The position numbers and the translations under genes are program-made. Source: an uncultured Gemmatimonadota bacterium (GTDB lineage Bacteria; Gemmatimonadota; Gemmatimonadetes; Gemmatimonadales; GWC2-71-9). From it: a DNA stretch of 5,541 nt. The notes beneath the pieces are model-generated. The model was not told the origin of the DNA. It did not search any database and was given only the letters and a program-made list of their open reading frames with translations. Positions 1 to 5,059 of this stretch are shown piece after piece (positions within the stretch are counted from its first letter, which is position 1; each line of letters begins with the position of its first letter). The stretch is from NCBI GenBank assembly GCA_946887295.1, contig CAMPKP010000183.1:1-5541 (forward strand), written 5' to 3'.

Positions 1-986
1 CCCAGCATCGCCGCGTACCCGTCGATGGCGTAATGCCAGCCCAGCAGCACCGAGCTCACCAGGTTGAACCCCAGGTACGCGAGGAAGAGCAGCCGCAGGG
101 GACCACCGCGCTTCCACGCCACCAGCACGAACAGCATCGGCAGTGCCACGTGCATGCTGGGCATCGCGGAGATCCCGGCGAATGGAAGCGCGAGGCCTCT
201 CGTATGGCTGGCCCAGAGTACCTGCTGGGCCTCGAGCGCTCCGACGGGATGTGTGGCGTGGACCGCCCCGAGCAGCTCGAAGAGCGGCACGAACGGATCG
301 GGGCCCCCGACGACCTCCCCGTAGAAGCACGGCCCCGCGGAAGACAGCGCGATCGCCGCGGCGGTGCCCAGCAGAATCCACGTGAGCACGTAGCTGATCA
401 GGAACCGCCGGCGTGACAGGTAGTCCGTGCTCCACACCTGCCACAGGACCACGGCCGTCTGCGCCGGGATGAACAGCGTGTAGCCGTAATCCGAAGCCCA
501 CACGGCCCATGGCCGTCTGAGCAGCGGCTCCAGGAGTCTCCAGGGGTCGCTGCCGCCATGGATCAGCCGGTCCCACTCCATGAGCTGGAGGTCCCAGGAG
601 AACGGGTGAATCTGCGGTATGGCGGCCTTCCAGCTTCCGAAGGCGTTCATGAAGAGTGGCAGGACCCCGATCACCAGGAGCACCCCGGCGCCCTCTGGGG
701 ACCTCAGGCGCTCACGAACGGACCGGGCGGCGGCCGTCCACGCCGTGCGGCCAACCAGACGCTTGCCGCCCGCATCGCGCGCCTTCCAGCGCAGCACCAC
801 GAGTACGATGGCGGCAGAGTACGCCCCGACGCCGTAGAACAGCAGAAACGTCTCGCCATCCCACAGCGGACGCATCATGCCTTCGATGCCGGCCAGCTCC
901 TGGACGGCATAGCCCAGGCCGACGTATCCCGCGATCAGCGTGAGGATTGCCGCGTGAGCTCGCAGGGCCGACCGCCAGATCGTCAT
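1..986 (-). CDS. PAP2_3-family (inositolphosphotransferase-like) integral membrane protein, C-terminus cut by window edge
   Basis: The - strand frame is open from ATG at 986 to the left edge, giving 328 complete codons with no stop. The start is supported by GGAGGG (- strand, 1001-996) nine bases upstream. The product is hydrophobic with about six or seven likely membrane segments (near residues 12-30, 45-66, 100-116, 168-186, 195-215, 272-290, 297-315). Two PAP2 signatures are visible: SAMPSMH (residues 273-279, His279) and GWHYAID (316-322, His318 and Asp322). In the PAP2/acid-phosphatase superfamily these histidines and the aspartate form the phosphoryl-transfer site. The long N-terminal membrane part and the GWHYAIDG form fit the PAP2_3 branch related to Aur1/Ipt1 inositol-phosphorylceramide synthases. 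By inference it acts on a phospholipid or polyprenyl phosphate at the inner membrane; the substrate is unknown. It is transcribed divergently from the pilus operon, with no evident functional link. Family call is firm, exact activity is not. Confidence 0.85.
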   Translation of the reverse strand, partial: MTIWRSALRAHAAILTLIAGYVGLGYAVQELAGIEGMMRPLWDGETFLLFYGVGAYSAAIVLVVLRWKARDAGGKRLVGRTAWTAAARSVRERLRSPEGAGVLLVIGVLPLFMNAFGSWKAAIPQIHPFSWDLQLMEWDRLIHGGSDPWRLLEPLLRRPWAVWASDYGYTLFIPAQTAVVLWQVWSTDYLSRRRFLISYVLTWILLGTAAAIALSSAGPCFYGEVVGGPDPFVPLFELLGAVHATHPVGALEAQQVLWASHTRGLALPFAGISAMPSMHVALPMLFVLVAWKRGGPLRLLFLAYLGFNLVSSVLLGWHYAIDGYAAML

Positions 987-1105
987 CGGTCTCGGCCCTC
1001 CGGGAGCCGATATGCCGGGGTGCTCCGGCGGCCGGCCGGGACCCTAGTCAAGCCTTGCACTCTGCTTTACCTTGTTGTTCCGCGCCGTAGGGCGTGCTGG
1101 CCTTT

Positions 1106-1162
1106 CCCAGCCGGAAAGCCGGTGCCACCCCCTGGCGTTCCCCCCGACTGTAACCAGCTGGG
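1106..1162 (+). ncRNA. Possible structured RNA element with partial cobalamin-riboswitch-like core
   Basis: CCCAGC (1106-1111) pairs perfectly with GCTGGG (1157-1162) and encloses a compact block. Inside it, GGAAA (1113-1117), GCCGGTG (1118-1124), CCTGGCG (1131-1137) and CCCCGACTGTAA (1142-1153) appear in the same order as the GGGAA / CCGGTG / CCGG-GC / CCCGC-ACTGT core strings of cobalamin riboswitches. About 100 bases downstream GCCAGGA (1252-1258) loosely recalls the 3' conserved box of that class. However, the GCCACTG box is missing, no clear 5' partner elements are seen, and a pilus operon would be an atypical target. The similarity may be chance in GC-rich DNA. The inverted repeat is certain; the class is very uncertain. 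Confidence 0.2.
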
Positions 1163-1168
1163 TATGCC

Positions 1169-1186
1169 TGTTGTGGACTCGCAACA
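1169..1186 (+). repeat. Leader hairpin with tetraloop
   Basis: TGTTGTG (1169-1175) can pair with CGCAACA (1180-1186), six Watson-Crick pairs plus one T-G wobble, closing a GACT loop. It directly follows the folded block ending at 1162, so it may be part of the same leader structure. Confidence 0.45.
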
Positions 1187-1198
1187 ATACCATGTGGA

Positions 1199-1232
1199 CG
1201 GTGACGCAGCCGCCCTCGCTCCGGCGTCACCG
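1199..1232 (+). repeat. 9-bp perfect inverted repeat in the flp leader
   Basis: CGGTGACGC (1199-1207) and GCGTCACCG (1224-1232) are perfect reverse complements around a 16-base spacer. This is the longest perfect stem in the leader. A second stem, GGCGC (1237-1241) with GCGCC (1250-1254), follows five bases later. There is no T-run after either, so a classical intrinsic terminator is unlikely. It could be an RNA hairpin or a dyad operator for a regulator. Confidence 0.55.
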
Positions 1233-1346
1233 CCGGGGCGCAGCCGGAGGCGCCAGGATGCCGCAAGCTCGTGGTACCCTTACACTTTGTGCCGAAGCCC
1301 TGCAGGGGGCATTTACGGGCACGCGTGTTGCCGCTGAGCGGGTGAG

Positions 1347-1365
1347 ATCACAGCCGCCATGTGAT
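1347..1365. repeat. ATCACA-N7-TGTGAT dyad followed by GCCCC/GGGGC hairpin
   Basis: ATCACA (1347-1352) and TGTGAT (1360-1365) are reverse complements around seven bases. The half-sites run opposite to a CRP-type TGTGA-N6-TCACA site, so I do not call it a CRP operator. A further hairpin, GCCCC-GAAT-GGGGC, lies at 1374-1387. Both are 80-120 bases upstream of the flp start and could be operator or RNA structure. Confidence 0.35.
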
Positions 1366-1438
1366 TCGACACCGCCCCGAATGGGGCACCCACCCTCGAG
1401 CCCACAGCGCTTCGGTGGTACCGGGGGTCACTTCAACC

Positions 1439-1458
1439 TGGCCGCTTGGCCATGGAGG
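1439..1458 (+). promoter_or_regulatory. flp ribosome binding site abutting a small hairpin
   Basis: GGAGG at 1454-1458 lies eight bases before ATG 1467 and is the best Shine-Dalgarno sequence in the window. It decides the flp start, because the in-frame upstream TTG (1446) and ATG (1452) would overlap or precede it. TGGCC (1439-1443) pairs with GGCCA (1448-1452) across a GCTT loop, ending one base before the Shine-Dalgarno sequence. The hairpin would leave the site exposed and may help hold it single-stranded; that role is inferred. Confidence 0.7.
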
Positions 1459-1466
1459 AACGCTTT

Positions 1467-1655
1467 ATGAGGAGCCTGTGGCAGAGCCTGATGGCTGACG
1501 AGTCCGGTCAGGGGTTGGTGGAGTATGCGCTCATTATCGCCCTGGTGTCCATCGGTCTCATCGTGGCCCTTGGCATCCTCCGTGGCAAGATCTCGACGAT
1601 CTTCGGCAAGATCGGCACGACGCTCGACGCGGCCGGCCCGATCGGCGCGAGCTGA
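1467..1655 (+). CDS. flp: Flp/Fap-type major prepilin (type IVc pilin)
   Basis: This 62-residue protein is the expected major subunit of the Tad pilus. It has a short polar leader (residues 1-14), then the prepilin peptidase site G14/QGLVEY with Glu at +5 and Tyr at +6, the hallmark G/XXXXEY of Flp pilins. A hydrophobic helix (about residues 20-38) follows, then a short basic/polar tail rich in Gly, Thr and Ala. The size is typical of the family. After cleavage by the CpaA/TadV peptidase encoded downstream, the mature helix would pack into a thin adhesive fibre. ATG 1467 is preferred over the in-frame TTG 1446 and ATG 1452 because GGAGG sits eight bases before it. The gene heads the operon and is followed by strong hairpins that could favour its transcript over the assembly genes. 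Confidence 0.95.
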   Translation: MRSLWQSLMADESGQGLVEYALIIALVSIGLIVALGILRGKISTIFGKIGTTLDAAGPIGAS

Positions 1656-1674
1656 GCCGACGCGGGGCAATGTC

Positions 1675-1704
1675 GCGCCTCCGGGGCGGGCGGCCCGGAG
1701 GCGC
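1675..1704 (+). terminator. Strong hairpin after flp: attenuator, partial terminator or mRNA-stabilising stem
   Basis: GCGCCTCCGGG (1675-1685) and CCCGGAGGCGC (1694-1704) form a perfect 11-bp GC-rich stem with an eight-base loop, starting 20 bases after the flp stop codon. No T-run follows, so complete intrinsic termination is doubtful. The position between a highly expressed pilin and its assembly genes suits partial read-through or protection of the flp mRNA 3' end. A CCCGGCCGGG palindrome (1707-1716) follows immediately. Confidence 0.6.
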
Positions 1705-1736
1705 AGCCCGGCCGGGCCTGCCCCGCAGACCCGGCC

Positions 1737-1753
1737 GGTGCCGTACCGGCACC
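1737..1753 (+). repeat. 7-bp hairpin in the flp-cpaA gap
   Basis: GGTGCCG (1737-1743) pairs perfectly with CGGCACC (1747-1753) across a TAC loop. With the stem at 1675-1704 it gives two compact hairpins in tandem before the cpaA gene. No T-run is present after it. Confidence 0.5.
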
Positions 1754-1761
1754 AGCAGGCA

Positions 1762-1793
1762 GTCGATGTTCTCGTAGGTCGATGTTCTCGTAG
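1762..1793. repeat. 16-bp perfect tandem duplication upstream of cpaA/tadV
   Basis: GTCGATGTTCTCGTAG occurs at 1762-1777 and again, identically and directly abutting, at 1778-1793. ATCGTAG (1794-1800) echoes part of the unit. The copies are less GC-rich than their surroundings and lie in the 61 bases upstream of the two possible cpaA starts. This could be a recent slippage duplication or paired binding sites for a regulator. Confidence 0.75.
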
Positions 1794-1853
1794 ATCGTAG
1801 CTTGCTGCATGGACGAGAGAGGAGTCCCAGCTGAGCGTCCCGATCACCGCTCC

Positions 1854-2381
1854 ATGACGCTGGACTGGATCACGACCGGGGCGTTCCTGGCGATTCTCCT
1901 CGTCGCCGCCGGGCTGGATGTCCGGACCGGCAGAATCCCCAACGTCCTCACGCTCGGGGGCCTGATCTCGGGACTGCTGCTCCGGGCGTGGGGAGGGGCC
2001 GACGCACTCGCGCACGGTCTGCTGGGCGCGGGACTCGCGCTGCTGGTGGGGCGGCCGTTAGTCGCGGTGCGGGCTCTCGGTGGGGGGGACGTGATGGTGC
2101 TGGTCGTGGTGGGGGAATTCCTGGGCGAGGGGCGGCTGGTCGGGGCACTGCTGCTGATCGCGATCCTCGGAGGTCTCATCGCCGTGGGCGAGGCCGTGCG
2201 CCGCGGGGTGATCGTTCCGGTGGTCCTGAACAGCGTGGACATGATGAAGCGCTGGGCGACGCTGGGGCACAAGGGAGCCCGGCGGTCGCTGTCGAGTCCC
2301 GGCGCGGTTTCGATCCCGTACGGTGTGGCCATCGCGCTCGGGGCCATCGCCTGGTGGTTCTGGGGAGGCAACGTGTTATGA
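1854..2381 (+). CDS. cpaA: Prepilin peptidase, A24 family (CpaA/TadV)
   Basis: This inner-membrane aspartic protease removes the leader of the Flp and TadE prepilins on the cytoplasmic face. From ATG 1854 it is 175 residues, in the usual range of the short CpaA/TadV form that lacks the N-methylation domain of PilD. Catalytic aspartates are visible in LDVRTGRIPN (Asp22) and GGGDVM (Asp79). Several hydrophobic helices surround them, and the C-terminus ends in another (about 157-172). The family motif is usually GxGDxK; here the lysine position is Met81. The start is uncertain: ATG 1854 opens directly into the first helix as is normal, while in-frame ATG 1809 would add 15 polar residues. Neither has a good Shine-Dalgarno sequence, and an in-frame stop at 1791-1793 excludes anything further upstream. 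The stop codon overlaps the tadE start (ATGA), implying coupled translation. Confidence 0.9.
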   Translation: MTLDWITTGAFLAILLVAAGLDVRTGRIPNVLTLGGLISGLLLRAWGGADALAHGLLGAGLALLVGRPLVAVRALGGGDVMVLVVVGEFLGEGRLVGALLLIAILGGLIAVGEAVRRGVIVPVVLNSVDMMKRWATLGHKGARRSLSSPGAVSIPYGVAIALGAIAWWFWGGNVL

Positions 2382-2803
2382 GGAGTCCGAAGCTCGCCCG
2401 TCGCGGCCAGGCCGTGGTGGAGTTCGCCCTGGTCCTTCCGCTGGTGCTGATCCTGGTGATCAGCGTCTTCGAGTTCGCCCGGGCCTGGAACATTCAGCAG
2501 GTCCTGACCGATGCCGCCCGAGAGGCGGCGCGAGTCGCCGTGGTCGGGAGCGGAGCCGAGAGCAACAAGGCCGCGATCGAGGCCGATGTCCAGACGGCGA
2601 TCAACAACGCCCTCTCCGTGGCCGGAATCGACCCGGCCGACGCCACGACCGAGATGGTGGGGGTGGGCGGAGGGCGGGGCAATAAGGCCACGGTCCGGCT
2701 CGAGCTGCCCTACCGCTTCAGCTTCCTCGGCCCGCTCATGGGCTGGACGATAGGCAGGTCGTCGCTGACGCTGCGGACATCCATCACCATGCGGAACGAG
2801 TGA
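2378..2803 (+). CDS. tadE: TadE-like pseudopilin
   Basis: This 141-residue protein is a minor pilin-like component of the Tad apparatus. The N-terminus has a short basic leader and RRGQAVVEFALVLP, giving a prepilin peptidase site G10/QAVVEF with Glu at +5 and Phe at +6. A single hydrophobic helix (about residues 17-36) follows, then the family-typical DAAREAARVAV segment (47-57). The remainder is a periplasmic domain with several beta-rich stretches. The frame stays open upstream to 1988, but that part lies inside cpaA and is a shadow. ATG 2378 is chosen because GGAGG (2364-2368) lies nine bases upstream and the homologous protein begins here. It overlaps cpaA by four bases and cpaB follows after 16 bases, so the three genes form a tight operon. 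Confidence 0.92.
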   Translation: MRSPKLARRGQAVVEFALVLPLVLILVISVFEFARAWNIQQVLTDAAREAARVAVVGSGAESNKAAIEADVQTAINNALSVAGIDPADATTEMVGVGGGRGNKATVRLELPYRFSFLGPLMGWTIGRSSLTLRTSITMRNE

Positions 2804-2819
2804 GGGCAGAGAGACGACT

Positions 2820-3656
2820 ATGCGCAACCTGCGACCGTGGATCATGCTGCTCCTCGCCCTCGTGTCCGGTGGACTCGCCGGGTATCTGGCGCTGCAGTAC
2901 CTCCGCCAGCAGGCGAGCCCGCTCATGGCGGCCGAGCCCCGGTCCGGGCAGGTGGCGCTCGCCACCCGCGATCTCGCCGTCGGCACCGTCCTCACGCCCC
3001 AGGACGTGAAGCTGGTCGAGTGGCCGGGAAGCTCGGTGCCCGCCGGCTACATCTCCTCGGCCGATGCGGCGGTCGGGCGGGGCGTGGTCGCGGCGGTGCG
3101 GACCAACGAGCCCCTGCTCGACACCAAGCTCGCCCTGAAGGAGGCCGGCGGCGGCCTGCCCATCGCGGTCGGTGAGGGGATGCGGGCGCTGAGCGTCCGG
3201 GTGGACGACGTCGTGAGCGTGGCGGGCTTCGTGGTGCCGGGCACCCGGGTGGACGTGCTGCTGACCATCCAGCCGCCGGGCTCGAACGAGACCCAGACCA
3301 GAGTGATCCTCCAGAACGTGGCCACCCTGGCGGCCGGACAGCAGATTCAGCGGGACAAGGACGGCAAGCCGCAGACGGTCACGGTCATCACCCTGCTGGT
3401 GACGCCGGAGCAGGCCGAACGGCTGACGCTCGGGTCCAACCAGGGGCGAATCCAGCTCGCGCTGCGCAACACGCTCGACACGCTGACCACGGACACCCCC
3501 GGGATACCGGTGAGCGGACTGCTCGGCGGGGTCCGGCGGCCGGCCGGACCCAGGCGGGCCGGCCGCGCCCCGGCCCGGCCGGTCGAGACGGCGGCGCCGG
3601 CCCCGACGATCATCGAGGGCTATAACGGTGGTGTACGGACCCTGCTCAAGTTCTGA
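2820..3656 (+). CDS. cpaB: Flp pilus assembly protein CpaB/RcpC
   Basis: This 278-residue periplasmic protein is anchored by an N-terminal hydrophobic segment (about residues 7-27) and works with the CpaC secretin. It carries a SAF-type domain (about 43-110) that begins VALATRDLAVGTVLTPQDV, followed by the RcpC/CpaB domain (about 118-222) with MRALSVRVDDVVSVAGFVVPGTRVDVL and NVATLAAGQQI. Both domains are in the normal order and the length is normal. The C-terminal region (236-262) is rich in Pro, Arg and Ala and looks like a flexible linker before a short end segment. In other Tad systems this protein is associated with the outer-membrane pore. The ribosome site is weak (AGAGAGA at 2808-2814, five bases before ATG). 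It lies 16 bases after tadE, so expression probably depends on the operon transcript and coupling. Confidence 0.93.
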   Translation: MRNLRPWIMLLLALVSGGLAGYLALQYLRQQASPLMAAEPRSGQVALATRDLAVGTVLTPQDVKLVEWPGSSVPAGYISSADAAVGRGVVAAVRTNEPLLDTKLALKEAGGGLPIAVGEGMRALSVRVDDVVSVAGFVVPGTRVDVLLTIQPPGSNETQTRVILQNVATLAAGQQIQRDKDGKPQTVTVITLLVTPEQAERLTLGSNQGRIQLALRNTLDTLTTDTPGIPVSGLLGGVRRPAGPRRAGRAPARPVETAAPAPTIIEGYNGGVRTLLKF

Positions 3657-3694
3657 AGCTCGTCGATCCCAGCGACCCCAACTCAGGGAGCCCT

Positions 3695-5005
3695 GTGAGC
3701 CTGTTCCCGCTGCGTTCCGCCTGCACTCTTCCCGCCCGCGTCTGCGGCGGCCTCGCCCTCGCGGCCGGTCTCTGGCTGCCCGCTACGGCATCCGCCCAGC
3801 GCATGATCCGGCAGCCGGAACAGGTCGTCTCGGTGTCCAAGGGGGCCTCGGTACTGATCGTCAACGAGGTGCCGCTGCAGCGCTTCTCCGTCGGCGATCC
3901 CAACGTGGCCCAGGCGGTCGTGGTCTCGCCGACTGAGGTCCTGGTGAACGGCAAGGCCCTCGGCACGACCAGCCTGGTGCTGTGGGACAACGCCGGCACG
4001 CCGCGGCTCTACTCGGTCGAGGTGACGGCCGACGCGCCGGGCCTGGAGCGCTATCTCACCGCCCTGATGCCGCAGGAGAAGATCTCGGTCTCCGCCAGCG
4101 GCAACTCGGTCACCCTGTCGGGGAACGTCAAGGACCCGAACTCCGTGACCCGGGCCATCGAGGTGGCCAAGTCCACCGGGGCCGTGATCGTGGACAACAT
4201 GGTGGCGCCCATCGCGGTCCAGGTGCTGCTCCAGGTTCGCTTCGCCGAGATCTCCCGCAGCGCCTCCAAGGAGTTCAACGCCGTCTTCAACGCCCGCAAC
4301 ACCGACGAGCTCCGCGGGAATCTCAGCTGGGAAGGGAACACCGTCTCGGAGGGGTCGCTCCGGGCGCTGGTGTCCTCGCCCGGCGCCAGCATCGAAGCGC
4401 TCATCGACGCCTCCAAGCGCAAGGGGCAGTTCCGCAGCCTGGCCGAGCCCAATCTCCTCACGGTTCCGGGCAAGGAGGCGTACTTTCTGGCGGGCGGCGA
4501 GTTCCCCTTCCCGACCCTCCAGAGCGGCAACGCCACGGGCGGCATCACCATCGTGTTCAAGGACTTCGGGATCAAGCTCCGGTTCACGCCGACCATCACC
4601 CGGAGCGGCGCCATCCGGCTGAAGCTCGCGCCCGAGGTGTCGTCGCTGGACTTCGCCAACGGCCTGGTGATCTCGGGCTTCGAGATCCCCACCATCCTGA
4701 CCCGGCGGGCCGAGACCGAGGTCGAGCTGCGCGAGGGACAGCACCTGGCCATCGCGGGGCTGATGGACAACAACACCGTCAAGAACGTCTCCAAGATTCC
4801 CATCCTCGGCGACATCCCGATACTGGGACAGTTCTTCCGCTCCACCGACGCGCAGGAGCGGCGGACCGAGCTGCTGGTTCTGGTGTCGCCGCGGCTGGTG
4901 CAGGCAACCGAGACCGCCACCCCGCTGCCCACCGAGGAGCCCACCGCGTGGCAGTGGGACGGCTCGATCGGTGCTCCCAAGAGCGGGCCGCCGGCCCAGA
5001 AGTAG
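3695..5005 (+). CDS. cpaC: Tad secretin CpaC/RcpA, outer-membrane pilus channel
   Basis: This 436-residue secretin forms the ring through which the Flp fibre crosses the outer membrane. The N-terminus has a signal peptide (about 1-35) ending ATASA-Q. It is followed by the N-terminal pilus/secretin domain (about 42-112, with VGDPNVAQAVVVSPTEVLVNGKALGTTSLVLWD), a BON-like domain (about 115-172, KISVSASGNSVTLSGNV) and the secretin domain (about 177-402). Secretin hallmarks include the LAEPNLLTVPGKEAYFLAGGEFPFP stretch (249-273), the DFGIKLRFTPTI strand (290-301), and IPILGDIPILGQFF (368-381) followed by RTELLVLVSPRLV. The tail (406-436) is Pro-rich. The start is GTG, with AGGGAG at 3685-3690 only four bases upstream, a tight spacing. 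Length is typical of the family. Confidence 0.96.
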   Translation: MSLFPLRSACTLPARVCGGLALAAGLWLPATASAQRMIRQPEQVVSVSKGASVLIVNEVPLQRFSVGDPNVAQAVVVSPTEVLVNGKALGTTSLVLWDNAGTPRLYSVEVTADAPGLERYLTALMPQEKISVSASGNSVTLSGNVKDPNSVTRAIEVAKSTGAVIVDNMVAPIAVQVLLQVRFAEISRSASKEFNAVFNARNTDELRGNLSWEGNTVSEGSLRALVSSPGASIEALIDASKRKGQFRSLAEPNLLTVPGKEAYFLAGGEFPFPTLQSGNATGGITIVFKDFGIKLRFTPTITRSGAIRLKLAPEVSSLDFANGLVISGFEIPTILTRRAETEVELREGQHLAIAGLMDNNTVKNVSKIPILGDIPILGQFFRSTDAQERRTELLVLVSPRLVQATETATPLPTEEPTAWQWDGSIGAPKSGPPAQK

Positions 5006-5008
5006 AAA

Positions 5009-5042
5009 CGACGATCGGGGCAATGCGACGATCGGGGCAATG
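5009..5042. repeat. 17-bp perfect tandem duplication between cpaC and tadG
   Basis: CGACGATCGGGGCAATG occurs at 5009-5025 and again, directly abutting, at 5026-5042. It fills most of the 54-base gap after the cpaC stop and ends seven bases before the tadG Shine-Dalgarno sequence. It does not resemble the 16-bp duplication at 1762-1793 in sequence. Slippage duplication or a small regulatory element are both possible. Confidence 0.75.
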
Positions 5043-5059
5043 CAGTGAGAGGAGGCCGT

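Larger units (their letters stand above)
987..1466. promoter_or_regulatory. Divergent intergenic region: presumed promoter and structured leader of the flp/tad operon
   Basis: These 480 bases separate the - strand PAP2 gene from flp, and no ORF here looks like a protein. The stretch holds a series of perfect inverted repeats readable on the + strand: 1106-1111/1157-1162, 1169-1175/1180-1186, 1199-1207/1224-1232, 1237-1241/1250-1254, 1347-1352/1360-1365, 1374-1378/1383-1387 and 1439-1443/1448-1452. Palindromes CCCTGCAGGG (1298-1307) and CCGCTGAGCGG (1331-1341) also occur. Promoters for both directions should lie here, but I could not identify a convincing -35/-10 pair or a sigma-54 GG-N10-GC element. 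The stem density suggests a folded 5' leader for flp, which is inference. Confidence 0.5.

Noticed and set aside
1047..1052. TTGACT on the - strand as a -35 box for the PAP2 gene
   Set aside because: No acceptable -10 hexamer lies 16-19 bases downstream; the nearest AT-rich hexamer, CATATC, is about 31 bases away.
558..1337. 259-codon + strand frame across the PAP2 gene and intergenic region
   Set aside because: It is antisense to a gene with intact catalytic motifs, and its translation is low-complexity with no domain.
1347..1365. CRP-type operator
   Set aside because: The half-sites are in the opposite order (TCACA then TGTGA) with a seven-base spacer, so they do not match the TGTGA-N6-TCACA consensus.
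1000..1466. c-di-GMP-I (GEMM) riboswitch before the pilin gene
   Set aside because: This class is known upstream of pilin genes, so I looked for it, but the GGGCAAACC and GGGACGCAAAGCC strings are absent.
1988..2377. N-terminal extension of tadE within the same open frame
   Set aside because: It overlaps cpaA out of frame and is Arg/Gly-rich. The real start at 2378 has a good ribosome site and begins the TadE leader.
1844..2995. 383-codon - strand frame opposite cpaA, tadE and the start of cpaB
   Set aside because: It spans three clearly coding + strand genes and its translation is Pro/Arg/Ser-rich with no family features.
3683..5023. 446-codon open frame on the - strand opposite cpaC
   Set aside because: It mirrors the secretin gene, is low-complexity and rich in Gly, Arg and Asp, and has no recognisable domain. 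It is typical of antisense frames in GC-rich genes.
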